Positions 63,146 to 64,000 of a stretch of 64,000 nucleotides of DNA are shown here, in pieces. The first letter of the stretch is position 1, and each line of letters begins with the position of its first letter. The DNA comes from Burkholderia lata (lineage in GTDB: Bacteria; Pseudomonadota; Gammaproteobacteria; Burkholderiales; Burkholderiaceae). Under the pieces are notes generated by a model. It saw nothing but the letters and a program-made list of their open reading frames with translations. It made no database searches and was not told the DNA's origin. The translations under genes were made by a program, and so were the position numbers. The DNA lies in assembly GCF_902499335.1 (NCBI RefSeq), contig NZ_CABVQK010000011.1:234649-298648 (forward strand). Reading direction: 5' to 3'.

Positions 63146-63952
63146 TTAATCAACTTTCGAGACAAGTGTCCGACGCCTTTGAAGGTATTCCGGACGCGGA
63201 GTCGCTGTCGTTGGCGACGCTAACTTCTGCCCATCATACGGTTCAAGCTGGCACCGAAGCACAACATCACCACCAACTCTAACCCAATCGACTCGGACTG
63301 TGAGGTCGTCCTCAATTAGTAAGTGCCCTCTCTCAAACGCACGATCCATAATTAGAGAAAGGCAAATTCCGTTCGATGGATCAAGTCGAATATTTTGATC
63401 CTCACTCCACGGAACTATATGTGAAGCAACAAGAAAATCCTTGCTCTCAATTCCTGTAATTGCACAACGATGCCCGTAATTATCCTTGACTGCACTGGCA
63501 AATACTTTTTGCGCGCTCCCTCGTGTCTTGGTCGTAACAACTAAATCAGCAACGCAGTAATCTTGATTTTTTATTTGCTTTTTAAATACCTCAATTTCAC
63601 CAGGATCTGTCTCTGCAGATTCGGCTACGGCGTCTCCTTGTGCCGCGGCGGGGTACCGTGCATTAAGCGTTTCGAGAAGTGCATTAATCGATGCCGTGAG
63701 CCCCTCTGGCAGAGATTCAGAAACTGTCCACGCATTGTGGTTCTGAGACGGATCAAAAAATAGCCCATATCCCGGCTGTCGAAGATAAGCGGCGAGTCCT
63801 CGCCCCGTATCTGCGCCGAGTTCATCGAGTGCAACAACAGGTGTATCTGACGACTCGAGCTTTGAAAGAGCATACCTGACTTCGGTGCTCGGAGCGACCC
63901 CACCGCTGGCAAACGTTCCCCATGTGTTGATGTCCGCACAGAACTGACCCAC
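63146..63952 (-). CDS. HNH endonuclease family protein
   Basis: 268 residues with GTG at 63952 as the only plausible start in this frame (a stop lies a few codons upstream). The C-terminal half is an HNH_2-type domain: YGHRCAITGIESKDFLVASH, IVPWSEDQNIRLDPSNGICL, MDRAFERGHL. The N-terminal domain (1-130) is not recognised. The stretch is AT-richer than the core genes and lies just outside gyrB. An ATG in another frame 20 bases upstream (near 63972) hints that the true N-terminus may have been lost by frameshift. Probably a restriction-type nuclease acquired by transfer. Confidence 0.75.
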   Translation of the reverse strand: MGQFCADINTWGTFASGGVAPSTEVRYALSKLESSDTPVVALDELGADTGRGLAAYLRQPGYGLFFDPSQNHNAWTVSESLPEGLTASINALLETLNARYPAAAQGDAVAESAETDPGEIEVFKKQIKNQDYCVADLVVTTKTRGSAQKVFASAVKDNYGHRCAITGIESKDFLVASHIVPWSEDQNIRLDPSNGICLSLIMDRAFERGHLLIEDDLTVRVDWVRVGGDVVLRCQLEPYDGQKLASPTTATPRPEYLQRRRTLVSKVD

Positions 63953-64000
63953 TAGAGCTGAAAATTTTCATCGAATTTTGACCCACGTGATTGAATGCCC

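Noticed and set aside
1..64000. CRISPR arrays
   Set aside because: I found no regularly spaced direct repeats of 20 or more bases. The tandem repeat at 29905-29940 has a 10-bp unit and no spacers.

Overview
The window is high-GC DNA with dense Burkholderia-type coding. It carries a replication-origin neighbourhood in the order mnmE - XRE regulator - yidC - yidD - rnpA - rpmH // dnaA - dnaN - gyrB, typical of the main chromosome of Burkholderia and its relatives. Gene families such as MASE4-GGDEF, the Burkholderia-type phnR regulator, DUF4148 and the PhnW/PhnY/PhnA pathway suggest the Burkholderia cepacia complex. That assignment is inference from gene content.

Layout. 1-12.9 kb holds topB, a LysR regulator, a D-2-hydroxyacid dehydrogenase, a patatin/thioesterase pair, tRNA-Lys(CUU), a DUF3592 protein, a CGNR regulator divergent from an Asp-nucleophile hydrolase, and a cystine-type ABC transporter. 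12.9-23.9 kb is a complete 2-aminoethylphosphonate (AEP) use locus. Leftward phnA-phnY and rightward phnS2-phnT2-phnU2-phnW-oxidoreductase diverge from overlapping promoters, and phnR closes the cluster. PhnW makes phosphonoacetaldehyde, PhnY oxidises it to phosphonoacetate, and PhnA releases phosphate and acetate. A phospholipase C and a LysR of the AEP-associated family follow. 27.5-39.6 kb is ordinary chromosome: lldP, gshA, alkA-ada, a VOC protein, yaeQ family, speG, DUF2795, a diguanylate cyclase, and two very short genes (37292 membrane protein, 39465 lipoprotein). A candidate small RNA with two tandem anti-Shine-Dalgarno motifs lies at 34422-34488.

39.8-42.4 kb is a lower-GC patch with two divergent copies of a two-gene module: a DUF6402-like protein plus a small secreted or membrane partner. 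One copy is degraded. 42.5-52.1 kb is an integrative element in the 3' end of mnmE. It is bounded by 18-bp near-identical direct repeats (17/18) derived from the last codons of mnmE, and both ends carry paired TGTGTACC arm-type sites. Its cargo includes a VapBC45-like toxin-antitoxin pair, small membrane proteins, a broken PIN gene, a second tyrosine recombinase coupled to an AlpA-like gene, a stand-alone PLD-type nuclease and several unknown genes. The window ends with a lower-GC HNH nuclease gene just beyond gyrB.
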